Source: Verrucomicrobiales bacterium (GTDB taxonomy: Bacteria > Verrucomicrobiota > Verrucomicrobiia > Verrucomicrobiales > V1-33). From it: a stretch of 33,930 bases of DNA. Numbering within the stretch: position 1 is the first letter of the stretch; each line of letters opens with the position of its first letter. The notes under the pieces are model-generated. The model searched no databases. It was not told the origin of the DNA and saw only the letters and a list, made by a program, of their open reading frames with translations. The DNA is taken from assembly GCA_947462995.1 (NCBI GenBank), contig CANHUG010000006.1, positions 1 to 33,930 on the forward strand, read 5' to 3'. Shown one piece after another: positions 1 to 9,816 of this stretch. Position numbers and translations under genes: made by a program.

Positions 1-2
1 GG

Positions 3-1460
3 AAGTATGATGCGGGGGAGGCGGCGAAGGTGTTAGAGGGACGCCTTGCGGGATTGGCTGCTGGGGAACCGCTGGCGGGGATGCTGCTGGCGAGGCTGAG
101 GTTGTCGAGGGGTGCGGGGGAAGTGGATGAGGCGATGATGCGTCGGGGAGCGGAGAAGTTTCCGGGGCAGGCGCTGGATTGGCTGCGTGTTCCGGGGGAA
201 CGACCGGTGCCGCCGACGCGGGAGGCACCGTCGGTGGTGGCTGCGGCGGCGTGGGCGGCGGGATTGGAGAAGGCGGGGTGGCTGAGGGAAGCGGCGGCGT
301 GGTTTGGAGCGGCGGCGGTGCAGGCGAGTGCGGTTCTGACAAATGATCCGGGGGATGGACGGGCGATGCGGGGATTGCATGAGGCGTTGTGCGGGAGGGC
401 GAGGGTACTGGCGTCGGCGGGGGCGGTGGATGAGGCGATGGCGGCGGCGCGCGAGGCTGGTGAGGATTGTGTGCTGGAGACGGCGGTGCGGTTGGAGAAG
501 TGGGGGGTGGTGCGGGAGACGAGCGGGCGGGCGCTGGCGGCATTGTCCGGGCCGTCGCTGGAGAGGATCCGATGGCTGCATGCGGAGACGCTGGGTGCGG
601 CGCGGGAGCGGGATTTGCTGAGGATGTTTCCGAAGCTGGCGGCGATGCGTGGGGCGTACGAGCAGATGCGGGTGACGCCGGAGCTGGCGGATGCGGCGGG
701 ATTGGAGGCGGCGGCGAATCTGATCCGGGAGACGGAGGGATGGATTGCGGTGATTCAGGGGCAGCGGGTGCCGGTGTGGCCTGCGGTGGATGCGTTAGTG
801 CCGGCGGTTCGGTTAGTGGCGCTGATGAAGGCGGCGGGCCGGGAGTCGGAGATTCCGGCGGCGTTCAAGGAGGTGGTTCCGGCGGGGTTGCCGGAATGGC
901 GGGCGGCTGCGAAGTGGATGGCGTCGGTGCCGGACGGGATGGTGGCGCGGTGGTCGCGTGGGGAGGGAGACGGGGAGTTGATGCCGGAGGGGAAGATGGG
1001 GCCGATGTGGTTGCCGGTGGGTGCGCCGGGATTGCCGGGGATGGAGACGACGGGGCTGAGGGTGGTGATTTTTTTTCTGGGGTACCGGTGTGATCACTGC
1101 CTGAAACAGTTGGACATTTTCCGGCTGTGGGAGGCGCGGATTCGGGCGGCGGGGGCGTCGCTGGTGGCGGTGAGTGTGGACAATGAGGAGCGGGTGGCGC
1201 GGACGTGGGCCGGGCCGGACCGGACGAAGGAAGAGCCGTATCCGTTTCCGATCCTTGCGGATCCGGAGCTGAGGCAATTCAAGGCGTGGGGAGCGTGGGA
1301 TGGGTACGGCGGGCGGCCGGTGCACGGGACGTTTGTGACGGATGCGGCGGGGAAGGTGAGGTGGCAGCGGACGGGGACCGAACCGTTTTACGATGCGGGT
1401 GCGGTGGTGGCGCTGGTGGAGGCGCTGCGGGTGGAGAAGGGGGGGGAGGCGGGGAAATGA
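3..1460 (+). CDS. TPR-like/redoxin (AhpC/TSA-type) fusion protein, 5'-truncated by window edge
   Basis: The reading frame is open to the first base of the window, so the true start lies upstream; the GTG at 30 is only the first possible start codon inside. The long N-terminal part is Ala/Glu/Leu-rich and helical, with repeated 'A..GEVDEAM' and 'AGAVDEAMAAARE' patterns that resemble tetratricopeptide repeats. The last ~150 residues are a thioredoxin-fold peroxiredoxin-like domain: strand 'VVIFFLGYRCDHC' with a CDHC pair (Cys354 and Cys357 counted from the GTG at 30), then 'LVAVSVDN', 'FPILADPEL' and 'GTFVTDAAGKVRWQ'. The family usually acts in thiol redox reactions or peroxide reduction. The CxxC spacing suggests a thiol-disulfide exchanger rather than a one-Cys peroxidase, but this is inference. 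The codons are extremely G-ended. Fold assignment is firm; substrate and localisation are unknown. Confidence 0.75.
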   Translation, partial: KYDAGEAAKVLEGRLAGLAAGEPLAGMLLARLRLSRGAGEVDEAMMRRGAEKFPGQALDWLRVPGERPVPPTREAPSVVAAAAWAAGLEKAGWLREAAAWFGAAAVQASAVLTNDPGDGRAMRGLHEALCGRARVLASAGAVDEAMAAAREAGEDCVLETAVRLEKWGVVRETSGRALAALSGPSLERIRWLHAETLGAARERDLLRMFPKLAAMRGAYEQMRVTPELADAAGLEAAANLIRETEGWIAVIQGQRVPVWPAVDALVPAVRLVALMKAAGRESEIPAAFKEVVPAGLPEWRAAAKWMASVPDGMVARWSRGEGDGELMPEGKMGPMWLPVGAPGLPGMETTGLRVVIFFLGYRCDHCLKQLDIFRLWEARIRAAGASLVAVSVDNEERVARTWAGPDRTKEEPYPFPILADPELRQFKAWGAWDGYGGRPVHGTFVTDAAGKVRWQRTGTEPFYDAGAVVALVEALRVEKGGEAGK

Positions 1461-1486
1461 GGAAGTGAGAACGGCGAAAACTTCCG

Positions 1487-1514
1487 TTGTCATCGCTGGG
1501 GTGGTTCCTATAAT
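1487..1514 (+). promoter_or_regulatory. sigma-70-type promoter for tig
   Basis: TTGTCA (1487-1492), a 16-base spacer, then a perfect TATAAT (1509-1514). Transcription would start near 1521, giving a leader of about 98 bases before the tig ATG at 1619. This is the best housekeeping-type promoter in the window. Confidence 0.65.
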
Positions 1515-1618
1515 CCGCCCTCCCGTCCGTCCCGGCCGGAGAGCAGCCTGAGGATTGCCCGGTGGTTGTGAATCGAGGTTTCCGGGGGGTGCGGACAGTC
1601 CTTTTTCTCCAATCTGAC

Positions 1619-2947
1619 ATGAACATCACCGTCGAAAAACAACAGAACTGCACCGCCAATGTACGCGTGCAGGTGCCCGAGGCCACCCGCAAAGCAGCCC
1701 GCGATGCGATTGTCGGGGCCTATGCCCGCGATGCCGCCCTTCCGGGGTTCCGCAAAGGCAAGGTGCCGCGTCCGGTGGTGGAGAAGCGGTTTCATGATGA
1801 GATCGAGCGCGAGCTGATTGACCGGCTGGCGAACGATGCACTGGGTGTGGCGGTGAAGCAGGAGAACCTGCGGGTGCTGTCGGTGGGCGGTTACAAGCCG
1901 GAGAACGAGACGACGTTCACGCTGAACGTGGTGCTGGCGCCGGAAGTGACGCTGCCGGAATACAAGGGGCTGACGATCCGGGTGCCGTCGTTTGCGGTGA
2001 CGGACGCGAAGGTGGACGAGGTTCTGAAGCGGCAGCAGGAGAGCCTCGCGACGATCACGGAGGCTGACCGTGCGGTGCAGGACGGGGATTTTCTGAAGAT
2101 TGACTATACGGCGAAGGCCGGGGACCAGCCGCTGACGGAATTGCTGCCGGAGTCGGAGCATTTCCTTGCGGCCAACACCGGGTATCTGGTGAAGGCGGTG
2201 GAGAGCAGCTTCCTGCCGGGTTTTTCTGCGCAACTGGTGGGGATGAAGAAGGGCGAGACGAAGGACGTCACGGTGACGATGCCGACGGAGAACGTGAACG
2301 AGGCGGTGGCTGGCAAGGAAGTGGTTTACACGGTGACGGTGCAGGAGGTGAAGGAAGCGATTCTGCCGGAGCTGAACGATGCTTTTGCCGAGCAGGTGAT
2401 TGCGGGGCAGACGCTGGAAGGGTTGAAGGGGCTGATCCGTCAGCATCTTGAGCGGGAATCGGTGCAGCGGGACGTCGAGCAGAAGCGGATTGCCGCGATG
2501 GTGGCGCTGCGCGAGAAGATTGAGTTCGAGCTGCCGGAGGCGGTGGTCAACAATGCGACGCGGGAGCGGGCGCAGCAACTGGTGCGGATGAACATGGAGC
2601 GCGGGGTGCCGCAGGACATGATTGTGGAGAATGAGGCGGAGATCATCAAGGCGGCGGCGGATCAGGCCCGGGTGGATGTGAAGGATGAGTTCATCCTGCT
2701 GGAGATTGTGGCCCGTGAGAATCTTCAGGCGACGCAGGAGGAAATGGTGAGGCGGGTGACGGCGATTGCGACGAGTTCCCGGACCACGCCGCAGAAGGTG
2801 GTCAAGACCCTGCAGAAGAACAACGGGATTGAGAACCTGCGCCACTCGATTGTGCTGGCGAAGGCGCTGGACGTGCTGGTGGCGCATGCGGTGGTCGAGG
2901 TGGACGAGAATATGGAGCCGGTGCCGACGGGTGCACCGCAGGACTGA
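1619..2947 (+). CDS. tig: Trigger factor, ribosome-associated chaperone/prolyl isomerase
   Basis: Trigger factor binds ribosomal protein L23 at the exit tunnel and shelters nascent chains in the cytoplasm. The 442-residue protein has the usual family length. The ribosome-docking signature GFRKGKVP lies at residues 43-50. An FKBP-like isomerase domain follows ('DGDFLKIDYTAKAGDQPL' to 'LVGMKKGETKDVTVTMP'), then the long helical C-terminal arms. I chose the ATG at 1619 because it begins the conserved MNITVEK start. An in-frame upstream start at 1562 would add 19 non-conserved residues. No Shine-Dalgarno sequence is visible. A promoter lies upstream and an intrinsic terminator 26 bases downstream, so the gene looks monocistronic. 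The clpP/clpX neighbours often seen next to tig are absent here. Confidence 0.96.
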   Translation: MNITVEKQQNCTANVRVQVPEATRKAARDAIVGAYARDAALPGFRKGKVPRPVVEKRFHDEIERELIDRLANDALGVAVKQENLRVLSVGGYKPENETTFTLNVVLAPEVTLPEYKGLTIRVPSFAVTDAKVDEVLKRQQESLATITEADRAVQDGDFLKIDYTAKAGDQPLTELLPESEHFLAANTGYLVKAVESSFLPGFSAQLVGMKKGETKDVTVTMPTENVNEAVAGKEVVYTVTVQEVKEAILPELNDAFAEQVIAGQTLEGLKGLIRQHLERESVQRDVEQKRIAAMVALREKIEFELPEAVVNNATRERAQQLVRMNMERGVPQDMIVENEAEIIKAAADQARVDVKDEFILLEIVARENLQATQEEMVRRVTAIATSSRTTPQKVVKTLQKNNGIENLRHSIVLAKALDVLVAHAVVEVDENMEPVPTGAPQD

Positions 2948-2972
2948 TTGCCACGATATTGCAAAGGCGAGA

Positions 2973-3008
2973 AGCCCGTCCGGTACTGATGCCGGGCGGG
3001 CTTTTTTT
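2973..3008 (+). terminator. Rho-independent terminator of tig
   Basis: An 11-base-pair stem (AGCCCGTCCGG with CCGGGCGGGCT, one G-U pair) with an 8-base loop runs straight into seven T residues (3002-3008). It lies 26 bases after the tig stop codon. Confidence 0.85.
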
Positions 3009-3056
3009 CCGGGGTGAGGGGAGCGGCCCCGTTTTCCCGGAAGGTTGCCATTTTCC

Positions 3057-3085
3057 TTGAGCGGGAGGGCAGCCGCCGTTACGGT
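3057..3085 (+). promoter_or_regulatory. Possible promoter for acs
   Basis: TTGAGC (3057-3062), 17-base spacer, TACGGT (3080-3085). The match is weak at -10, but spacing and position fit, with a start near 3092 and a ~32-base leader. The -10 form TACGnT also occurs upstream of the giant lamin-tail gene. Confidence 0.3.
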
Positions 3086-3123
3086 CGCGCCCCACTCTTC
3101 ATTGATTTCTCTCCCCCCCGAAC

Positions 3124-5094
<1,971 letters not shown>

Positions 5095-5111
5095 CGGAGC
5101 GATGGAGTTCG

Positions 5112-5137
5112 GGCTGCGCCGGGATGGCGGCGCAGCC
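5112..5137 (+). terminator. Hairpin after acs, without a T-run
   Basis: A perfect 9-base-pair inverted repeat, GGCTGCGCC and GGCGCAGCC, with an 8-base loop lies 17 bases after the acs stop codon. No T-tract follows, so it may be a weak terminator or an mRNA 3'-end stabiliser. Confidence 0.4.
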
Positions 5138-5211
5138 TGCGGGTATTTGTCAGGATGGCGACGGTGGCTGCGATGCTGCGGGCTGGTGACGAAATCGTTG
5201 GAGCGCGTTCG

Positions 5212-5241
5212 TTGCGGGGGAGGCGGGGTGGGGAATAGAGT
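5212..5241 (+). promoter_or_regulatory. Possible promoter placing transcription start at the GTG of the PEP-CTERM gene
   Basis: TTGCGG (5212-5217), 18-base spacer, TAGAGT (5236-5241). The -10 element ends 6 bases before the start codon at 5248, which would give a leaderless transcript. The match to consensus is modest. Confidence 0.3.
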
Positions 5242-5247
5242 GGCGGT

Positions 5248-6096
5248 GTGAAACCGAACATCACTTTTGTCCTGCCGTTTTTTGCTATGACCGTTGCTGG
5301 CCTGCCGATGGCGGCCGCTGCGATCTCCTACACAGCGGAGGGCGAGTTGGTGACGCAGGATTTCAATGCGTTGCCGGCGGTAAACACGCCGCTGTTGGGG
5401 ACTGGGGTGGTTGGATTTCAGGCGGCATTGCCTGGGGCTACCGAGTGGGAAGTGGCTCGGCGCGGGGGAACGGCGGTGACGGACACGGCGATCAACGTGG
5501 CTTACGCGACGGGCGGGCGATTTTACTCGGCGGGTTCGGATGTGTCTGACCGCGCGGTGGCGGCGCTGGGGTCCGGGGCTTTTTTTGGAGCCGTCGGGAC
5601 GTCGCTGGTGAACAACAGCGGGGTGACGCTGACATCGTTCACGGTGAGTTACGCGCATGAGATCTGGGCGGTGCAGGGGACGACGACGCAGAATGCGACG
5701 GAGGACAGGATGGCATTTGCCTATGGGTTTTCTGGTGGGGCGGCCACGGCGGGGAATTACCTGACGAGTTCGTCGTTGATTGCGCTGGCGGATCTTGATG
5801 CGGTGAGTCCGGCGAGCAACATCGTGTTAGGCGCGGTGAGCGGTGAGAATCCGAACCGGCAGCGGGACGGCAACAGTGCGGGGTTCCGGACGGTGAAGAC
5901 GGCGACGGTGAGCGGGATTTCGTGGGAGCCGGGGCAGAGCCTGTATCTGCGCTGGAGCGACACTGATTCGTCGGGGTTCGATGCGACGCAGGGGATTGAT
6001 GATTTTGCGTTTTCGGCGGTGGTGCCGGAGCCATCGGTGTGGATTTCGCTGATGGTGGGAGCTGCGGCCGTGCTGCTGCCGCGCCGTCGGTGGTGA
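5248..6096 (+). CDS. PEP-CTERM sorting-signal exported protein, function unknown
   Basis: The 282-residue protein begins with a Sec signal peptide (hydrophobic 'FVLPFFAMTVAGLPMAAAA') and ends with a PEP-CTERM signal: Pro-Glu-Pro at about residues 260-262, a hydrophobic segment, and a final Arg cluster (RRRW). Such signals are processed by exosortase at the cell envelope; no exosortase gene is in this window. The ~230-residue body ('DFNALPAV', 'LGSGAFFGAVGTSLVNNSG', 'NPNRQRDGN', 'LRWSDTDSSGFDATQGIDD') is homologous to the N-terminal region of the next gene, so the two arose by duplication. The only plausible start is the GTG at 5248. I do not recognise an enzymatic motif; a surface or extracellular-matrix role is an inference from the sorting signal. 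Confidence 0.88.
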   Translation: MKPNITFVLPFFAMTVAGLPMAAAAISYTAEGELVTQDFNALPAVNTPLLGTGVVGFQAALPGATEWEVARRGGTAVTDTAINVAYATGGRFYSAGSDVSDRAVAALGSGAFFGAVGTSLVNNSGVTLTSFTVSYAHEIWAVQGTTTQNATEDRMAFAYGFSGGAATAGNYLTSSSLIALADLDAVSPASNIVLGAVSGENPNRQRDGNSAGFRTVKTATVSGISWEPGQSLYLRWSDTDSSGFDATQGIDDFAFSAVVPEPSVWISLMVGAAAVLLPRRRW

Positions 6097-6124
6097 GATG
6101 GCGACGAGTGAATAATTTCCTGAC

Positions 6125-8164
6125 ATGAAGACTGATTTTTGTGCCGCTGGGCTGACAGCGGCGGTTCTGGTGGCGTGTGTGGTTTCTGCGGCGGCGCAGA
6201 TTTCGTTTACGGGGAGCCATGCGGAGGGATTCGACACGCTTCCGGCGGTTGGGTCGCAGAGCCTTGCGGGCACTGGGACGTTAGGTTTGCAGGTGGCGGT
6301 TCCGGGTTTGCCGGGATGGCAGGCGGCGCGGATCACGGGGACGGGCACGTCGAACGTGACGATCCAGACGGCGCAGCTGACGGGAGGCCGGTTGTATTCG
6401 TATGGATCCAGCGGGGTGGCGGAGCGGGCGCTGGGGGCGCTGGGATCCGGGACAGCGGCGATGGGATTTGGCACGGCGCTGGTGAATAACACCGGGAAGG
6501 TGGTCACGGCGCTGCACATTGAGTTCTGGCGGGAGACGTGGATGCTGCAGAGTACGACGACGGCGAATCAGTACACGAACCGGCTGGCATTTTCGTGGGG
6601 TGTGGCCGGGCCTGAGTTGACGGAGACGACTTTTCTGAGCAGCCCGCTGATGATGGCGGTGCCGGATCTTGATGCGGTGGCGCCGGGGGAATTGACGCTG
6701 ACGCTGGTGGTTGATGGCGACAATCCGGCGCGGCAGCGGGATGGCAATGCGGCCGAGTTCCGGAGCAAGGTGAGCGGCGACCTAACGGGTCTCGACTGGC
6801 AGCCGGGTGCGGTGCTGTTTCTGCGCTGGAATGACCGGGACGATGGCGGTTTCGATGCGGGTGTGGGGATTGATGATCTGAAGATCACGATACCGGGGCC
6901 TCCGGCTCCGCCTTCCCTGACGATTGCGCCGGTGCCATCGGATCGGGTGCGGTTGTCATGGGACACGGTGCCTGGGCGGTTTTACGAGTTGCAGCGGAGT
7001 CGGGATCTGACGGTGTGGCCTGCGGAGGGCGGGGTGCCGTTTGAGGCGGCGGGTCGGGCGCTGGGATTTGTGGATGATACTGGCGAGCGCGGGTTTTACC
7101 GGGTGGTGCAGCGGGAAGCGGCACCGGTGGCTGCGCCGCTGCTGGACGGGCAGGTTGAGGCGTTGTTCAGCGTGATTGGTCCGGATGGGACGACGGCGGA
7201 TACGGTGCTTGAAGGCCGGTTGCTGGAATTGCTGGCGAAGGCGAAGCCCGGGTCGACGGTGAGGGCGGCGGTGTACACATGGGATCGGATGAGTATGGCG
7301 GATGCGTTTGTGGCGGCGCAGGCGCGCGGGGTGGATGTGCGGGTGATTTCCGGTGGTGATTTTCCGGCGGTGCAGAGCCTTGTGGAACGACTGCCGGCCG
7401 GGCATGTGATTGCCTGCCGGAATGCTTTGGGAGAGGTGATGGGTGCGATGGGCGGACGCATCAATCATAACAAGTTTTTCCTGTTCTCGGATGTGACGGG
7501 GGACGGGACGAAGGTGACGGTGCAATCGTCTGCGAACCTGACGGAGTTCCAGCTGACGCGGAACAACAACATGGTGATCCTGCGGGGGAGGCCTGAGGTT
7601 TACGACGCGTACCTGCGCTATTGGAATGATATGTCGCTGTGCGTGGCGGAGCCGGATTATTACCGGGTGAGCGGCCAGACGGCACCGGTGGGACTGTATT
7701 GTTTTCCGAGGGCGACGGCGGATGCGGGGACTGGCAGTGGTGATCCTGTGGTGGAGGCGCTGGATGGGTTGGATGCGAATGCGGGTGGCTCGATCAGGGT
7801 GGCGATGGCGACGTGGTCGAATCCGAGGAGTGCGATTGCGCGGAAGCTGGTGGCGCTGCACGGAGCGGGCATGGATGTGGCGGTGCTGGTGAATCCAGCG
7901 GAGGCCGGGTCGGAGATTCTGGCGCTGCTGGAGGGTGCAGGGATTCCGGTGCGGCGGTATGCTCCATTGCATTCCAAGTATCTGCTGATGGATGGCGTGT
8001 GGCGGAGTGCGCAGCGGAAGGTGGTGCTGACGGGATCGCAGAATTTCACGGGCCCGGCTCTGACTGGGAATGATGAGACGATGCTGCGGATTGAGAGCGA
8101 GGCGATTCATGCGCGGTTTATGGCGGATTGGAATGCGATGGCGGCGCATCCACTGGCGCAGTGA
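6125..8164 (+). CDS. Secreted phospholipase D-like (HKD) protein with PEP-CTERM-protein-like N-terminal domain
   Basis: The 679-residue protein has four parts. First is a signal peptide ending near 'VVSAAAQ'. Next comes a domain of ~230 residues paralogous to the preceding PEP-CTERM protein ('LGSGTAAMGFGTALVNNTG', 'NPARQRDGN', 'LRWNDRDDGGFDAGVGIDD'). A short fibronectin-like module follows ('VRLSWDTVPGRFYELQRS'). Last is a duplicated phospholipase-D fold. Both HKD motifs are visible: His448-Asn-Lys450 followed by 'SSANLTEFQ', and His616-Ser-Lys618 followed by 'TGSQNFTG'. The superfamily includes phospholipases and nucleases of the Nuc type; the substrate here cannot be told. It has no PEP-CTERM signal, so unlike its neighbour it is probably released or periplasmic. 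It starts 28 bases after the upstream gene, with an AATAAT box 8 bases before the ATG. Confidence 0.88.
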   Translation: MKTDFCAAGLTAAVLVACVVSAAAQISFTGSHAEGFDTLPAVGSQSLAGTGTLGLQVAVPGLPGWQAARITGTGTSNVTIQTAQLTGGRLYSYGSSGVAERALGALGSGTAAMGFGTALVNNTGKVVTALHIEFWRETWMLQSTTTANQYTNRLAFSWGVAGPELTETTFLSSPLMMAVPDLDAVAPGELTLTLVVDGDNPARQRDGNAAEFRSKVSGDLTGLDWQPGAVLFLRWNDRDDGGFDAGVGIDDLKITIPGPPAPPSLTIAPVPSDRVRLSWDTVPGRFYELQRSRDLTVWPAEGGVPFEAAGRALGFVDDTGERGFYRVVQREAAPVAAPLLDGQVEALFSVIGPDGTTADTVLEGRLLELLAKAKPGSTVRAAVYTWDRMSMADAFVAAQARGVDVRVISGGDFPAVQSLVERLPAGHVIACRNALGEVMGAMGGRINHNKFFLFSDVTGDGTKVTVQSSANLTEFQLTRNNNMVILRGRPEVYDAYLRYWNDMSLCVAEPDYYRVSGQTAPVGLYCFPRATADAGTGSGDPVVEALDGLDANAGGSIRVAMATWSNPRSAIARKLVALHGAGMDVAVLVNPAEAGSEILALLEGAGIPVRRYAPLHSKYLLMDGVWRSAQRKVVLTGSQNFTGPALTGNDETMLRIESEAIHARFMADWNAMAAHPLAQ

Positions 8165-8215
8165 TGTTCTGAATCACGGGCGGCGGGATGGGAGTGGCGG
8201 GCGTAGGTAAGGGGG

Positions 8216-9787
8216 ATGTTGAAACCCCTGCGACGCCTGCTGCTGGTTTTTGGTGATCAATTGAATGCCGATGCCTCCGTGTTTGACGGGGCGGATCGGG
8301 ATTGCGATGTGGTGTGGATGGCGGAGGCGTCGTCGGAGGCGACGGTGGTGTGGTCGCACCGGCAGCGGATTGTGTTGTTTCTGGCGGCGATGAGGCATTT
8401 CCGGGATCGACTGCGGGCGGATGGCTGGACGGTGGAGTACACGGCGCTGGATGAGCCTGACCATCCGGGGACGTTAGGAGGAGTGCTGGCGGCGTTTCTG
8501 GAGGAGCGGCGGGTTTCGGAGGTTTGGTGTACGCACCCCGGGGAATACCGGATTCTGCGGGGAGTGGAACAGGTGTGCCGACGCGCGGGAGTGCCGCTGA
8601 CGATTTGTGAGGACCGACGGTTTTTCTGCAGCCTGGAGGCGTTCCGGAAGCATGCGGCGGGGCGCAAGGAACTACGGATGGAGTATTTTTATCGCGAGAT
8701 GCGGCGGCGTTTTGGGATTCTGATGGATGATGGCAAGCCGGCGGGTGGGGAATGGAATTACGACGAGGAGAACCGCGGGAGTTTCGGGCGAAAGGGGCCG
8801 GAGGACGTGCCGGTGCCGGTGATGTTTCCGCCGGATGCGGTGACGCGTGAGGTGATTGAGCTGGTGGCGTCGCGGTTTCCGGATCATCCGGGGAGTCTGG
8901 AGACGTTCGGGTGGCCGGTGACGCGGGAGGATGCGCTGCGGGCGCTGGAGGGATTTGTGAGCGGGCGGCTAGGCGGGTTCGGGCGATGGCAGGACGCGAT
9001 GTGGCCGGGCGAGCCGTGGTTGTGGCATTCGCTGCTGTCGTCGTCATTGAACATTGGATTGCTGGTGGCGGCGGAGGTGGTGGCGGCGGCGGAGAAGGCG
9101 TGGCGGGATGGGCGGGCTCCGCTGGCGGCGGTGGAGGGATTCGTCCGCCAGATTCTGGGGTGGCGGGAGTATGTGCGGGGGATCTACTGGATGAACATGC
9201 CGGGTTATGAGGAGCGAAATGCGCTAGGGGCGAGCGAGCCGCTGCCGGGGTTCTACTGGACTGGGGAGACCCCGTATGCCTGCCTGCGGGATGCGCTGGG
9301 GCAGACCCTGCGGTACGGGTATGCGCACCATATTCAGCGGCTGATGGTGACGGGGCTGTATGCGCTGCTGGTCGGGGTGAATCCGCGGCGGCTGCACGAG
9401 TGGTATCTGGCGGTTTATGTAGATGCGGTGGAGTGGGTGGAGATGCCTAACACGATCGGGATGTCGCAGTATGCGGATGGCGGGCTGATGGCATCGAAGC
9501 CGTACATTGCGTCGGGGAAGTACATTCAGCGGATGAGCGGGTACTGTCAGCGGTGTCCGAAGAATCCTGCGCTGTCGACCGGGCCGGAGGCATGTCCGTT
9601 TACGACGCTGTACTGGGATTTCATGATGCGGCATGAGAAGGTGCTGCGGGCCAATCCGCGGGCGGCGATGCAGGTGCGGCAGCTGGAGCGGCTGGATGAT
9701 GCGGCGCGGGCGGCGATCCGTGAGGCGGCGGCGGGAGTGCGGCGTGATCCGGCGGGGACTGGAGCGGGGAGATCCGGCAGTCCGTGA
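8216..9787 (+). CDS. Iron-sulfur bacterial cryptochrome/photolyase, (6-4) photolyase type
   Basis: Belongs to the deoxyribodipyrimidine photolyase-related family, whose best-known member, Agrobacterium PhrB, repairs (6-4) photoproducts with FAD and a 4Fe-4S cluster. Here Cys356 ('TPYAC'), Cys444 and Cys447 ('YCQRC') and Cys460 ('ACPF') are spaced 88, 3 and 13 residues apart, the same spacing I recall for PhrB Cys350/438/441/454. The N-terminal alpha/beta domain ('LLLVFGDQLN') and the C-terminal FAD-binding helical region are both complete in 523 residues. The ATG at 8216 is preceded directly by GGTAAGGGGG, one of the few purine-rich starts here, though it is too close for an ideal ribosome site. 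It sits 51 bases after the PLD-like gene. Neighbours do not reveal light or SOS control. Confidence 0.93.
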   Translation: MLKPLRRLLLVFGDQLNADASVFDGADRDCDVVWMAEASSEATVVWSHRQRIVLFLAAMRHFRDRLRADGWTVEYTALDEPDHPGTLGGVLAAFLEERRVSEVWCTHPGEYRILRGVEQVCRRAGVPLTICEDRRFFCSLEAFRKHAAGRKELRMEYFYREMRRRFGILMDDGKPAGGEWNYDEENRGSFGRKGPEDVPVPVMFPPDAVTREVIELVASRFPDHPGSLETFGWPVTREDALRALEGFVSGRLGGFGRWQDAMWPGEPWLWHSLLSSSLNIGLLVAAEVVAAAEKAWRDGRAPLAAVEGFVRQILGWREYVRGIYWMNMPGYEERNALGASEPLPGFYWTGETPYACLRDALGQTLRYGYAHHIQRLMVTGLYALLVGVNPRRLHEWYLAVYVDAVEWVEMPNTIGMSQYADGGLMASKPYIASGKYIQRMSGYCQRCPKNPALSTGPEACPFTTLYWDFMMRHEKVLRANPRAAMQVRQLERLDDAARAAIREAAAGVRRDPAGTGAGRSGSP

Positions 9788-9816
9788 TTGCGCGATGATG
9801 GTGAGGCGGGCAGGTT

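Noticed and set aside
1508..2887. 459-codon minus-strand ORF opposite tig
   Set aside because: His/Arg/Leu-rich shadow of the tig reading frame, with no family resemblance; tig itself is certain.
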